DNA of 64,000 bases from Marinibaculum pumilum (GTDB lineage: Bacteria; Pseudomonadota; Alphaproteobacteria; Ferrovibrionales; Ferrovibrionaceae). Under the pieces are notes generated by a model. The model was given only the letters and a program-made list of their open reading frames with translations, made no database searches and was not told where the DNA came from. Position 1 is the stretch's first letter. Each line of letters starts with the position of its first letter. Below, one piece after another: positions 26,763 through 35,711 of this stretch. The stretch is taken from NCBI RefSeq assembly GCF_042646425.1, contig NZ_JBHRTR010000036.1, positions 124,001 through 188,000 on the forward strand. The letters run 5' to 3'. Made by a program: the position numbers and the translations under genes.

Positions 26763-27167
26763 GGTGCTTGCCCCCGAATGAAATCGAATACAAGGGCATG
26801 GCCTGGCTCACTGCAGCGCCAATTACCCCATACGGAAGCAAGACTGGCCTCAATTCATGGAAATATCGTTAATGAACGCTTGTTAACCCTGGATGCACGC
26901 ATGCCGAGAAAGTGCGCCAGGCGCCGTCCGAATTTGAGCCCCGGCCATCCGGACCGGGGCTGCGAACGTTTGCAGGATTGCAGAATCTCCCAGGCAATCC
27001 GGGCGGAGCGGAAGGCCGAACCGCGCAGATGCCAAGCGACACGGCCGGGCGCGGGCCTCAACATCGACGCCCGGGCAGGTCGCCCGGGCAGGCTGCGCCC
27101 GCCGCGACATGACAGGTCGCAGCGGGCGCCACAATTGCCGATTGTCGGAAAGACCCGACCGGCACGG
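26763..27167. other. Gene-free 405-bp stretch with two hairpins
   Basis: No gene is seen. An A+T-rich patch (26860-26890) upstream of the chemoreceptor is the likely promoter region. A hairpin GCCCCGG-N9-CCGGGGC lies at 26938-26960. A longer one at 27095-27129 (14-bp arms with one mismatch) follows the DUF1150 gene on its strand but has no T-run, so it is at best a weak terminator or mRNA-end stabiliser. Confidence 0.5.
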
Positions 27168-27413
27168 TCAGTGTACGTAGACCGGCGCCAGATCGTGCTG
27201 TCGCGCGGCTGCGAATGCCTGGTCGGCGCTCTCCGCCAAGCCGACATGCTGGCCGTTCGCGGCGAAGATGCCGAAGGCCGGCCCGGCCTGGGTCTCGACC
27301 GGGCGGACATAGGCCAGGTCGGGCGCACCGAGCATGGCGAAAGCTTCCGGCGAGAACTGCGACTGCTGCTGCGGCGCTGCGCCGCCGGCATTACCGTGAT
27401 TGTTCTGGTCCAT
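27168..27413 (-). CDS. DUF1150-family protein
   Basis: 81 aa. Conserved features are LAYVRPVETQAGPAFGIFAA, then a C-terminal AFAAARQHDLAPVYVH typical of DUF1150. This small alphaproteobacterial family is regularly found next to Hsp20 genes; its role is unknown. ATG 27413 has GGAGG six bases upstream; the frame remains open further back but without support. It follows hsp20 by 134 bp, so it is probably heat-induced through read-through or its own signal. Confidence 0.82.
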   Translation of the reverse strand: MDQNNHGNAGGAAPQQQSQFSPEAFAMLGAPDLAYVRPVETQAGPAFGIFAANGQHVGLAESADQAFAAARQHDLAPVYVH

Positions 27414-27547
27414 GACGACCTCCTCTACCTCGGCTCCCGGGTCATCCGGCGGCGCATCGCGGTCCGGTCGGATCCACCCGCCCCGGCCTTGCATGCCAAC
27501 CCTCCGAAGTGAAAAACCCCCGGGTCCTTACGCGTTCCAAAACTGTC

Positions 27548-28015
27548 CTATTCCCTGGCCCCGACCGGAACGGAGCCGGTGCCGTCGCCGCCCTTCCTGT
27601 CGCGGGTGCGGATCGCGATTCGCTTGACCTGCTGGGCCGGTTCCGGCCGCTGCAGATCGATGTTCAAGAGCCCGTTGTGCAGATCGGCGGCCACCACCTC
27701 GATCCCCTCGGCCAGCACGAAGCTGCGCTGGAACTGGCGCGCGGCGATGCCGCGATGCAGGAAAAGCCTGGGGCTCTCCTCGTCGTCGGACTGCCGGCCG
27801 CGGATCACCAGCTGGTTGTCCTCCAGGGTGATCGCCAGATCGGCCTCCGAGAAGCCCGCCACCGCAAGAGTGATCCGCAGGGCGTTGTCGCCGCGCTGCT
27901 CGATATTGTATGGCGGATAGCCGTCGCTGGAGGTCTTGGCCGCGCGATCGAGAACGCGCTCGATCTGCTCGAAGCCCAGAAGCAGCGGGCTGTTGAATAC
28001 CGACATGCGGGACAT
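27548..28015 (-). CDS. hsp20: Small heat-shock protein, Hsp20/IbpA-type
   Basis: 155 aa. The alpha-crystallin domain spans about residues 35-130 (YNIEQRGDNALRITLAVAGF, LVIRGRQ, FLHRGIAARQFQRSFVLAEG, LHNGLLNIDLQRPEP). The C-terminal tail is polar. It is a holdase chaperone that keeps unfolding proteins soluble. ATG 28015 is chosen because GGAGG lies eight bases upstream; an ATG at 28021 directly abuts that site. A sigma-32-like promoter and a structured leader (ROSE-like) precede it. Confidence 0.92.
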   Translation of the reverse strand: MSRMSVFNSPLLLGFEQIERVLDRAAKTSSDGYPPYNIEQRGDNALRITLAVAGFSEADLAITLEDNQLVIRGRQSDDEESPRLFLHRGIAARQFQRSFVLAEGIEVVAADLHNGLLNIDLQRPEPAQQVKRIAIRTRDRKGGDGTGSVPVGARE

Positions 28016-28126
28016 GGTCATCTCCTCCAACAGAAGCGAGTGACGTGGATCGACCCGGCCCCGCACGGGAAGCCTGACGGCCTTCCCGCGGAACCTGCAA
28101 CCGTCGGCCCAACCGGCGCCGACATG
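28016..28126 (-). promoter_or_regulatory. ROSE-type RNA thermometer in the hsp20 leader
   Basis: The predicted 111-nt leader folds into three hairpins. The first is 28103-28123 (GUCGG/CCGAC), the second 28061-28091 (CCGCGGGAAG paired to CUUCCC and GCGG), and the third, next to the start, 28022-28040. The third pairs CUC and CUUC with GGAG and GAG of the ribosome-binding site, leaving one G bulged inside UCGCU. This UYGCU anti-Shine-Dalgarno with a bulged G is the hallmark of ROSE elements, which melt at heat-shock temperature to allow translation. Fold done by hand. Confidence 0.7.
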
Positions 28127-28132
28127 CCAGAG

Positions 28133-28160
28133 ATGTAGGGATGGCAGGCTGCCATTCAAG
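28133..28160 (-). promoter_or_regulatory. RpoH (sigma-32)-type promoter of hsp20
   Basis: CTTGAA (28155-28160 on the minus strand), a 15-bp spacer and CCTACAT (28133-28139). This fits the alphaproteobacterial heat-shock consensus CTTGA and CYTATNT. The expected start near 28126 gives the structured leader of about 110 nt. Confidence 0.62.
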
Positions 28161-28234
28161 ATCCGCGCCGGCCAGCGCCGGCGCCCGATGCGGCCCAGCG
28201 CCGCGCAACCAGACAAGGGCGGAGGGACTGAGGA

Positions 28235-29797
28235 ATGACGGGGTCGAAGGGAGGGGCGCAGATGCGGGATTATGAATCCGGATCGGTGACGGTCGGGGTG
28301 GTCGGTGTCGGCGCCATGGGGCGGGGAATCGCGCAGGTCTCCGCCACCGGCGGCATGCAGGTGCGGCTGTTCGACCAGATGGACGGCGCCGCAGAGAAGG
28401 GTCGCGCCCTGATCGTGCAGCAGCTGGACCGCCTGGTGGAGAAGGGCCGCATGACCGCCGAGGACGCCGCCGCGGCGGGGGGGCGGCTGCAGGTGGTCGC
28501 CTCCCTGGCCGAGATGGCCGATGCCGACCTCGTCGTGGAGGCGGTGATCGAGGATCTGGCGGTGAAGCGCCGGGTCTTCGCCGAACTGGAGAAGGCGGTG
28601 CGCCCCGACGCGCTGCTGGCGAGCAACACCTCCTCGATCCGCATCGCCACGATCGCCGCCGACTGCGCCCGCAAGGACCGGGTGGCAGGGCTGCACTTCT
28701 TCAACCCCGTGCCGCTGATGAAGCTGGTGGAGGTGATCGCCGCGCCCGACACCAGCGCAGAGGCGCTGCAGGCTTTGTCGGTGCTGGGCAAGCGCATGGG
28801 CCGGGTGCCGGTCGTGGTGCAGGACGGCCCCGGCTTCCTGGTCAATCTGGGCGGCCGCGCCTTCACCACCGAGGCGCTGCGCCTGGCCAGCGAAGGCGTG
28901 GCCGATCCCGCAGACATCGACACCGTCATGCGCAGCGCCTGCGGCTTCCGCATGGGGCCGTTCGAGCTGATGGACCTGACCGGGATCGACGTGAACTATC
29001 CGGTCAGCCAGATCATCTATGGCGGCTTCTACCATGACCGGCGGCTGGCGACCTCGCCGCTGCACCAGGCGATGATGGAAGCCGGGCGTCTGGGCCGGAA
29101 GACCGGCCAGGGCTTCTACGACTATGGCGGCGAGGCGCCGGTGCCGGCCATGCGGACGGGCCGCTGCATGGCGCCCGACATGTCGGCCGCCCCGGCCCCC
29201 CGCATCGCCCTGGCGGAGCCGGATCGCACCCTGGGCGAACTGCTGGTGGCCGCCGGCGCGGAAGTTGCAGCCGACGACGGGCAGATGCCGATCGCGGCCG
29301 CCCCGTTCGGCGAGGACTGCACCGCAATGGCCGCCCGCCTCGGCCTGGACCATCGGCGCCTGGTCGCGATCGACCTGACCGGCGCCGGTCGCGGCTGCCT
29401 GACCGTGATGCAGGCCCCGGGCGGCGATATCGCCTGCCGCGACGCGCTGGTCGCGCGGCTGCGCGGGCATGCGGAGCATGTGGTCGCGATCAACGACAGT
29501 CCCGGCTTCATCGCCCAGCGGATCCTGCTGATGATCGCCAATCTGGGATGCGAGATGGCGCAGCTCGGGATCGCCACGCCGGAGGATATCGACCGCGCCA
29601 TGACCCTGGGCCTGAACTACCCGCAGGGCCCGCTGCAGATCGCCGACGCGATCGGCGGCCGCCGCGCGCTGGACGGACTTGCGGTGATCCAGGCGATCAC
29701 CGGCGACGACCGCTACCGGCCGAGCCTCTGGCTGCGGCGGCGGGGACTACTCGACCTGCCGATGGCGACCCCCGATTCCGGCCCGGCGGCCGGCTGA
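28235..29797 (+). CDS. 3-hydroxyacyl-CoA dehydrogenase, PaaH-type with duplicated C-terminal domain
   Basis: 520 aa. NAD-binding motif VGVVGVGAMGRGIAQ (residues 20-34), catalytic region SNTSSIRIATIA and HFFNPVPLMKLVEV with the active His, then the first 3HCDH C-terminal domain (GFRMGPFELMDLTGIDVNYP) and a second one near the end (DSPGFIAQRILLMIANLGCE, LNYPQGPLQIAD). This two-domain form of about 500 aa is typical of phenylacetate or dicarboxylate beta-oxidation enzymes that convert 3-hydroxyacyl-CoA to 3-oxoacyl-CoA. A second possible start is ATG 28262 with its own GGAGG. No paa genes are adjacent. Confidence 0.88.
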   Translation: MTGSKGGAQMRDYESGSVTVGVVGVGAMGRGIAQVSATGGMQVRLFDQMDGAAEKGRALIVQQLDRLVEKGRMTAEDAAAAGGRLQVVASLAEMADADLVVEAVIEDLAVKRRVFAELEKAVRPDALLASNTSSIRIATIAADCARKDRVAGLHFFNPVPLMKLVEVIAAPDTSAEALQALSVLGKRMGRVPVVVQDGPGFLVNLGGRAFTTEALRLASEGVADPADIDTVMRSACGFRMGPFELMDLTGIDVNYPVSQIIYGGFYHDRRLATSPLHQAMMEAGRLGRKTGQGFYDYGGEAPVPAMRTGRCMAPDMSAAPAPRIALAEPDRTLGELLVAAGAEVAADDGQMPIAAAPFGEDCTAMAARLGLDHRRLVAIDLTGAGRGCLTVMQAPGGDIACRDALVARLRGHAEHVVAINDSPGFIAQRILLMIANLGCEMAQLGIATPEDIDRAMTLGLNYPQGPLQIADAIGGRRALDGLAVIQAITGDDRYRPSLWLRRRGLLDLPMATPDSGPAAG

Positions 29798-29811
29798 GGG
29801 CGCCGCCGATC

Positions 29812-30201
29812 CTAGCGGCGACCGGCGGGCGGGCGGCGCAGCGCCTGCCCGCCGCCCTCGATCTCGGCGGAAACCGTGATCCGTTCGCGTTCGGCGCGGC
29901 GCGGCGGGCGCCCACCGACATCGCCGGGCGGCGCCGCCGGCGGCCGCGCCGCTTCCGTCCGTGTCCCCCGGAAGCCGGGCGGCGGTGCCTCCTGGGCATC
30001 GAACCGGCCGGTGCGGACGCGCACCTCCTCGACATAGACCTTGGGACTGCCGCCCCCGGTGCGGGCCTCCGGCGCGTAGGGTTCCGGCGGCACGCCGCGC
30101 CCGGCCGGTGACGCAGAATCGGCGCGGCTTCCCGGAGCGGCGCGCTCGCCCGCCCGGCCGCCTTTGCGACCCAGCACCTCAAGCAGGCGCGGTATCCGCA
30201 T
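29812..30201 (-). CDS. Hypothetical 129-aa Pro/Arg/Gly-rich protein
   Basis: A strong site (GGGAGG six bases before ATG 30201) supports translation. The sequence is low complexity, with one more ordered stretch SPKVYVEEVRVRTGRFDAQE and another RERITVSAEIEGGG. No signal peptide or membrane segment. It lies 18 bp downstream of the phosphoesterase gene. No family recognised; likely disordered. Confidence 0.5.
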   Translation of the reverse strand: MRIPRLLEVLGRKGGRAGERAAPGSRADSASPAGRGVPPEPYAPEARTGGGSPKVYVEEVRVRTGRFDAQEAPPPGFRGTRTEAARPPAAPPGDVGGRPPRRAERERITVSAEIEGGGQALRRPPAGRR

Positions 30202-30219
30202 CCGATCCTCCCGTGCCGC

Positions 30220-31587
30220 CTATTGCAGCGGAGCGCAGCGAGCGTCGAATGGCACCACCGCGCAGCGTGCGAAGGCGGTGCCATCGCTGCCGCTGAGGGT
30301 CAGCTGCCAATCCGCGCCTACAGGTTCCAGCAGCCCGAAGCCGAAGCGGTCCATGGTGATGAAATTTCGTGCCGCCATCCCCCAGGCATCGAAATCCGCC
30401 GGCAGGCTTGCCGCTGCACCGCGGGCCAGCATCGTGCCGCCATTCCCCAGGATCAGCTGGTTCGGCCGTCTGGCGATGGTGGCGGCACCCGCCGCCGCGT
30501 CCGCCTTCCTGGTTTCGAAACTGAGCGCCTGGAACAGGTGGAAATGGCCGGACAGGATGCCGGTGACCTCCGGCGCCAGCGGGACCGCCGCTTCGGCCGC
30601 CTGCAGGACCGCGTTGTAGCCGTCGGCATGGGGATGCGGCCCCTTTGCGCCCTTGATGCGGCCGATCGACCAGAACGGCTTGTGGCTGAGCAGCCAGGTC
30701 GGCCGCCCCTCCGCGGCATCCGCATCTGCCGTCGCCAGGCCATTCACCGCATGCAGCAGCGCCTGGTAGTGCGTCACCTGATGCGGCTTCGCCTCGCGGT
30801 CGTCGGCATGGGTGCTGTCCAGCACGACCAGGCGCCGCGTTCCGATATCGATCGCGTAGGGGGCTTCGTAGTCACGGCATTCCGGCGTCCAGTCGCGCTC
30901 CGCCAGGAACCGGTACCAGCCGCGCCAGGCGCGCCCGCAGGTTTCATGATTGCCGCGCAGCAGCAGCAATGGCGCGGTGGCCAGCATCGGCCCGGCGGGC
31001 GCGAAGTAGTCCGCCTGCCAGGTCCCCCAGTTGTAGCCCCATTCGCTGCCGGCACAGCCGCGATCGCCCTCCGGACAGGGGGATTCGCGGTAAAGGTAGT
31101 CGCCCACATGCACGATCAGGTCGGGTCGCGCGGCCGCCACGGCCGCCGCCATCGCGGGAAACGGCCAGGCCGCCGGATCGTCGCAGGCCTGCGCGCGACC
31201 GCCCTTGATGCGACAGCCGGTATCGCCGATCACGGCGATCCGCTGCGGCGCGGCCTTGGATGTCGGCAGCTCCAGGCTGCCGACCCGCAGCGCGGACGCC
31301 CCGGCCGGCAGGTCTGCCTGGCAGCTGGTCACGGCAAAGCCGTTGGCGCGGTCTGCCGGCGCACGGACGCGCATCGGCACCGCCCGCCCGTCGGCGATCA
31401 GGTCGGGACAGGCCGTGCCTGCCGGCACCAGGGCCCGGGCCTGCCCGATGCCCGGCGGTACCATCTGCACCCAGGCATAGAGCGGCTCGGTCGCGGCCTG
31501 CAGCGGGGCAGGCCCGCCCTGCGGCAGGCCCGATATGGCTAAGGCGGCGATCGCCGCGGCGCCCAGCACATGTCGCAATGAAACCAT
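30220..31587 (-). CDS. Secreted calcineurin-like metallophosphoesterase
   Basis: 455 aa. A signal peptide (VLGAAAIAALAISGLPQG, with an Ala-rich cleavage zone near residue 32) is followed by a N-terminal beta domain, then the dimetal site: IGDTGC, HVGDYLY, LRGNHETCG, LLSHKPF and SGHFHLF in the order of the family. Six or more cysteines (CDDP, CPEGDRGCAG, CGRA, CRDY) suggest disulfides in the periplasm. The protein resembles secreted purple-acid-phosphatase-like or phosphodiesterase members. Substrate unknown. Confidence 0.85.
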   Translation of the reverse strand: MVSLRHVLGAAAIAALAISGLPQGGPAPLQAATEPLYAWVQMVPPGIGQARALVPAGTACPDLIADGRAVPMRVRAPADRANGFAVTSCQADLPAGASALRVGSLELPTSKAAPQRIAVIGDTGCRIKGGRAQACDDPAAWPFPAMAAAVAAARPDLIVHVGDYLYRESPCPEGDRGCAGSEWGYNWGTWQADYFAPAGPMLATAPLLLLRGNHETCGRAWRGWYRFLAERDWTPECRDYEAPYAIDIGTRRLVVLDSTHADDREAKPHQVTHYQALLHAVNGLATADADAAEGRPTWLLSHKPFWSIGRIKGAKGPHPHADGYNAVLQAAEAAVPLAPEVTGILSGHFHLFQALSFETRKADAAAGAATIARRPNQLILGNGGTMLARGAAASLPADFDAWGMAARNFITMDRFGFGLLEPVGADWQLTLSGSDGTAFARCAVVPFDARCAPLQ

Positions 31588-31698
31588 CGCCCCCTCCCGG
31601 ATGCCGGCCGGCCGGACCCGCCGACCGGCCCTGCTTATCGCGGCGGGGACGCGGGTGGCAAGACGGTTCGCGTGGGCTGCCGGGTCCGCGACGGGCGG

Positions 31699-33162
31699 CT
31701 ATTCGGCGGCAACACCCTGCATCATCGACAGCCCGGGCGGCCGCTCCCGCCCCACCCGGTCCGCCGGGATCAGCAGGGTCACGGTCGTACCGCTGCCGGC
31801 TACGCTTTCCAGGCGGACGCTGCCGCCATGGGCCATCATGATGCTGCGGACGATGGTCAGGCCCAGCCCCATGCCCGGCGCGCCGGTCCCGGCCGGCTGC
31901 TGGCCGCGCTGGAAGGGCTGAAAAACGCGTTCGAAATCGGCCTCCGGGATGCCACGCCCCCGGTCGCTCACCGCGATGCTCAGATCGCCGGCGGCGAGGC
32001 CGGCCTCGATGCGAATCTCGGCCTGGCCTTCGGAATAGCGGATCGCATTGGTCACCAGGTTGATCAGGACCTGGCGCAGCCGCCGGCGGTCGGCACGCAG
32101 GATCAGCGCGACGACCCGGGTCTCGATCCGCGGCGGCAGGTAGCGGCCGGCGCAGTTGGCCCGCACAATGCGCAGGGTCTCCGCCAGGAAGCTGCGCAGC
32201 TCGATCTCCTCATCCTGCAGCGAGATCTGCCCCTGCACGACCAGCTGCGCATCCGTGACATCGTCGAGCAGGCCCCGCAGATGGGCGGTGGAGGCGACGA
32301 TGTCCTGCGCGTATTCCAGGTACTTCTCGTTGCCGACCGGGCCGTAGGGCTGTCGTTCGATCAGTTCCGCGAAGCCGCTGATCGCATTGAGCGGCGTCCG
32401 GATCTCGTGCGAGACGGTGGCCAGGAAGACGCTCTTCGCCGCGCTCTCGTGCTGGGCCAGCTCCAGGGACTGACGGGCCATGCGGGCGAGCCGCCGGTTA
32501 CGCCGGATCTCGTCGCCCAGCGACAGGATGAAGACCAGGCCCAGCACCAGCATCACCGCCAGGTAAAGCTCGATCCGCTCGGACTGCGCCTGCAGATCCG
32601 CCCGCATCGCCTTGGGCTCGCGGTGCAGCAAGTCCTGCGCGTAGCGCCCGACCGCGTCCTCCTCGGCGGCGAGCAGCGCGCGCGCCTCCTCGATGGCGGC
32701 CGGTTCGCCGCGCCCGATCGCCGGCAGAAGATGCTCCAGCCGGTCCAGCGACCGCCGCAACGCGGCCTGCACCTCAAGGGTCTCCGGCATCGCCGCGAGC
32801 GGGGCGACCTCCGGCCCGCTGGTCAGCAGGTCGATCCGGCTCCAAAGCAGGTCCGCCTGGATCGCCACTGCCGCCGCAGGATCCGTGCCCGTGCCAGACC
32901 CCGGGACTGCTGTCCCGCCGGCACCCGGCTGTGCCAGGGCCAGGACGCGCTGCAGCTTGTGGAACTGGATTGCGAGCTGGTGGACCACCCAGGCCTCGGT
33001 CGTTGCGGCATGGCCGAAGCTCTGCTGCTGCCGGTCTAGGTCGCGCGATGACAGTATGAACAGGGCCAGGAAGAGAAGGCTGCCGGCCCCCGCCAGCAGC
33101 AGGGAGCCGAGACGCAGGGTCCGCCCGAGGAACGCGTCGCGCCTGACGGCCGGCCCGTTCAT
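31699..33162 (-). CDS. Membrane sensor histidine kinase (orphan)
   Basis: 487 aa. Membrane helices at about residues 17-39 (LRLGSLLLAGAGSLLFLALF) and 197-216 flank a helical periplasmic sensor of about 155 aa. The phosphoacceptor is in FLATVSHEIRTPLNAISGF (about residue 252). The ATPase domain has LINLVTNAIRYS, VSDRGRGIPE and GMGLGLTIVRSIM. No HAMP is obvious. No response regulator is adjacent, so its partner is elsewhere or it signals to a phosphorelay. Confidence 0.9.
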   Translation of the reverse strand: MNGPAVRRDAFLGRTLRLGSLLLAGAGSLLFLALFILSSRDLDRQQQSFGHAATTEAWVVHQLAIQFHKLQRVLALAQPGAGGTAVPGSGTGTDPAAAVAIQADLLWSRIDLLTSGPEVAPLAAMPETLEVQAALRRSLDRLEHLLPAIGRGEPAAIEEARALLAAEEDAVGRYAQDLLHREPKAMRADLQAQSERIELYLAVMLVLGLVFILSLGDEIRRNRRLARMARQSLELAQHESAAKSVFLATVSHEIRTPLNAISGFAELIERQPYGPVGNEKYLEYAQDIVASTAHLRGLLDDVTDAQLVVQGQISLQDEEIELRSFLAETLRIVRANCAGRYLPPRIETRVVALILRADRRRLRQVLINLVTNAIRYSEGQAEIRIEAGLAAGDLSIAVSDRGRGIPEADFERVFQPFQRGQQPAGTGAPGMGLGLTIVRSIMMAHGGSVRLESVAGSGTTVTLLIPADRVGRERPPGLSMMQGVAAE

Positions 33163-33507
33163 CCGCGCCGCTCCGTGCCTGCGGCACTGGCAAGGACTGC
33201 CGGCCGGTCGCGGTTCACCCCGGCGGGCAGGCCACGCCGCTGCACTGCCGCCACGACCGGCAGTGCCAGGTCAGCTTCGCTCCCACGGCGTGGTGAGGCT
33301 CCCAGCACGTTTTCCGCTTTGTTCTTTGTGGTTGTTGTTGCCGCGCGGCATTGGACAACCGCGCGGGACGCAGCCCGTTTTCACAATCTTTATACGGGAT
33401 TCCAGGCGGAAAAGCGAGGCCGCGCGCCGGATGCGAGGCAGCCGCCGGTGCGCGGATGCCCTTGCACGGGGCCTTCCGCAATGGGGGGTGGCCTCACCCG
33501 GCTGGGG

Positions 33508-33536
33508 CCCCTGGGACGCCGCCAGCGTCCCAGGGG
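33508..33536. repeat. Perfect 12-bp inverted repeat
   Basis: CCCCTGGGACGC at 33508-33519 and its complement at 33525-33536, loop CGCCA. There is no T-run on either side. It lies in the 430-bp gap 33163-33593, which holds no gene, and beyond the end of the leftward AMACR gene; see the C-rich stretch next to it. Confidence 0.75.
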
Positions 33537-33548
33537 GGCTAGAGAGAT

Positions 33549-33580
33549 GGGGGGGGTGAAAAGGGGTAAAGGGAAGTGGG
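33549..33580 (-). terminator. C-rich, G-poor stretch, possible Rho-utilisation site (G4 motif on plus strand)
   Basis: Read leftward, the mRNA 3' of the AMACR gene is C-rich and nearly free of G, then meets the hairpin at 33508-33536. That is what Rho-dependent termination regions look like. On the plus strand the same bases have four G-tracts (33549-33556, 33563-33566, 33571-33573, 33578-33580) separated by loops of 4-6 nt, meeting the G-quadruplex pattern. Which, if either, is functional is not known. Confidence 0.35.
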
Positions 33581-33593
33581 ACCGGCCGCAGCC

Positions 33594-34733
33594 TCAGCCC
33601 AGCACCCCGGCATTGCGCATCGCGGCGACCTGGTCGTCGGCGAAGCCCCAGTCCTTCAGTGTGGCATCGGCGCCTTCTCCCGGTTTCGGGGCGCGATGGC
33701 GGATGCCGCCCGGCGTCCGGGAGAAGCGCGGCGCAGGCCCGGGCTGGGTGATCCCGTCCACTTCCACGAAGGTGCCGCGGGCCTTCATGTGGCCATGCTC
33801 CGGCGCCTCCTCCATGCTGAGGACGGGTGCGAAACAGATATCGGACCCCTCCATGATGGCGCACCATTCGTCGCGGGTCTTTTCCTTGAAGGCGGCCGCG
33901 AAGTGCTTGCGCAGCGCCGGCCACTGCTCCATGTCGAACTGCGCCGGCAGGTTGGCATCGCCCAGGCCGAGCTTCTCGATCAGTTCCGCGTAGAACTTCT
34001 TCTCAATCGACCCGATGGAGATGAACTTGCCGTCCTTCGTCTCATAGACGTCGTACCAGGGCGCGCCGCCGTCCAGGATGTTCACGCCGCGCTCGTCGGC
34101 CCAACGCCCGGCCGCCTTCAGGCCGTAGATCGGCGTCATCAGGCTGGCCGCGCCGTCGACCATCGCCGCGTCGACGACCTGGCCCTTGCCGGAGGCACGC
34201 GCCTCGATCAGGGCGGCGCAGACGCCGAATGCCAGATAGAGGGCGCCACCGCCGAAATCGCCGACCAGGTTCAGCGGCGGGTAGGGACGGTCCTTGGGCC
34301 CGACGGCATGCAGCGCGCCGGTCAGCGAGATATAGTTGATGTCATGGCCGGCGGCATGGGCCATCGGCCCCTCCTGTCCCCAGCCCGTCATCCGGCCGAA
34401 GACCAGCTTCGGATTGCGCTCCAGGCAGATCTCCGGGCCCAGGCCCAGCCGCTCCATCACGCCGGGGCGGAAGCCCTCGATCACCGCGTCTGCCTTCGCG
34501 ATCAGCTGCAGCGCCGTCTCGATCGCCTCGGGCTTCTTCAGGTCCAGCGCCACCGAGCGGCGGCCACGCCCCAGCACGTCGAAGCGCGGATCGACCGGCA
34601 CGCCCAGATCCGCCGCCGCCGTGCGGTCGATGCGCAGGACGTCCGCGCCCTGGTCCGCCAGCAACATGCCGCAGAACGGCCCGGGGCCGATCCCGGCGAA
34701 TTCGACAACCTTGACACCCGACAAGGGTCCCAT
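33594..34733 (-). CDS. CaiB/BaiF family III CoA-transferase, alpha-methylacyl-CoA racemase type
   Basis: 379 aa. The start GPLSGVKVVEFAGIGPGPFCGMLLADQGADV and the motif WGQEGPMAHAAGHDINYISLTG (two adjoining parts) are of the AMACR subgroup, whose His and Asp (GHDINY) catalyse racemisation at the alpha carbon of 2-methylacyl-CoA. It would act in branched-chain or sterol side-chain degradation. It follows the dienelactone hydrolase gene by 44 bp and is the last gene of that leftward unit. Confidence 0.87.
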   Translation of the reverse strand: MGPLSGVKVVEFAGIGPGPFCGMLLADQGADVLRIDRTAAADLGVPVDPRFDVLGRGRRSVALDLKKPEAIETALQLIAKADAVIEGFRPGVMERLGLGPEICLERNPKLVFGRMTGWGQEGPMAHAAGHDINYISLTGALHAVGPKDRPYPPLNLVGDFGGGALYLAFGVCAALIEARASGKGQVVDAAMVDGAASLMTPIYGLKAAGRWADERGVNILDGGAPWYDVYETKDGKFISIGSIEKKFYAELIEKLGLGDANLPAQFDMEQWPALRKHFAAAFKEKTRDEWCAIMEGSDICFAPVLSMEEAPEHGHMKARGTFVEVDGITQPGPAPRFSRTPGGIRHRAPKPGEGADATLKDWGFADDQVAAMRNAGVLG

Positions 34734-34777
34734 CTCACTTCCTCCCGAGAATCTGATCGATAAGCCGATCCGTTGTA

Positions 34778-35512
34778 TCAGCGCTTGAGCTTGCGTTCGA
34801 ACAGGGCGAACGCCTTCGTCCAGGCCCGCTCCGCCGCGTCGTGCCGGTAGACCTCGCGTTCGTAGAACGAGAACCCGTGGTCGGTATCGGGAAAGGTCTC
34901 GATCTCGAAGGTCGCGCCGGCCTCCTCCAGCGCCTTGCGGAGGGTCGGTTCGACATTGTCCGGCACGTGGCGGTCGCGCTCGGCGAAGGCGAAATACCCC
35001 TCGCCGCGCATCCGCCCGGCCAGCAGGTGCGGCGAATCTTCCTCAGCCGTGACGATACCGACGCCGTACATCGACACCCCGGCCACGATCTCCTCCGGAA
35101 AGGTCCCCAGCGCGGTCATCACGGTCTTGCCCGTCATGCAGAAGCCGATGCAGCCCCGGGCGCCGGCGGCGGCATGGGGATGGCGGTCCAGCCAGTTCAG
35201 CACCGCCCTGGTATCCTCCATGGACAGGGCGTTGGTGAAGCCCTCCATGGCCGCGAAGATCACCTTGTACTGCGCCTCCGACCGGGGCGGCGGCGCGAAC
35301 CGCAGGGTGCCGACCCGGTAGTAGAGGTCCGGCAGCACCACCAGATAGCCGTGGCTGGCGATCCGCCGCGCCATGTCGCGCAGTTCCTCGCGGATGCCGG
35401 GCGCGTCCATGTAGAAGATGATCGCCGGATGTCTGCCGTCGCCGTCGGGTCGGGCAACGAACGCCGGCAGCGGCCGGTGGCCGGTGAGAATCTCGACTTC
35501 GCCCTCGATCAT
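34778..35512 (-). CDS. Dienelactone hydrolase-family protein
   Basis: 244 aa. The alpha/beta-hydrolase fold has a Cys nucleophile in GCIGFCMTGKTVM, the acid in FAERDRHVPD and the His in DTDHGFSFYEREVYRHD, matching DLH order. Members open lactone rings or act as broad esterases. ATG 35512 has GGGGGAGG about nine bases upstream; ATG 35521 abuts that site. The frame runs on upstream but the extra region is Arg/Gly-rich. In operon with the AMACR-type enzyme. Confidence 0.84.
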   Translation of the reverse strand: MIEGEVEILTGHRPLPAFVARPDGDGRHPAIIFYMDAPGIREELRDMARRIASHGYLVVLPDLYYRVGTLRFAPPPRSEAQYKVIFAAMEGFTNALSMEDTRAVLNWLDRHPHAAAGARGCIGFCMTGKTVMTALGTFPEEIVAGVSMYGVGIVTAEEDSPHLLAGRMRGEGYFAFAERDRHVPDNVEPTLRKALEEAGATFEIETFPDTDHGFSFYEREVYRHDAAERAWTKAFALFERKLKR

Positions 35513-35711
35513 GCCGGGCATCCTCCCCCATTGATGTTCTTCGGCCGGCCCCCTCCTGCCGGCAGCACCCAGAGTAAGGATGTCGCCACGGCAGACAAGC
35601 GGCCACCGGCGCTCGGCAGCCTCCGACAGGGGCGTCCGGCGCCCCCGGGACGACAGGTCGCCGCAGGCGATGCCATACTCCCGCACGCATGCAGCCGCAG
35701 GAGGAATGGAG

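Noticed and set aside
27495..27547. T-rich stretch after the hsp20 stop as an intrinsic terminator
   Set aside because: There is a short T-run after CCCGGGGG but no stable stem, so termination is not supported.
27548..29479. Extension of the hsp20 frame upstream to 643 codons
   Set aside because: The upstream part is antisense to the hydroxyacyl-CoA dehydrogenase and lacks heat-shock domain features. The promoter and thermometer leader lie within it.
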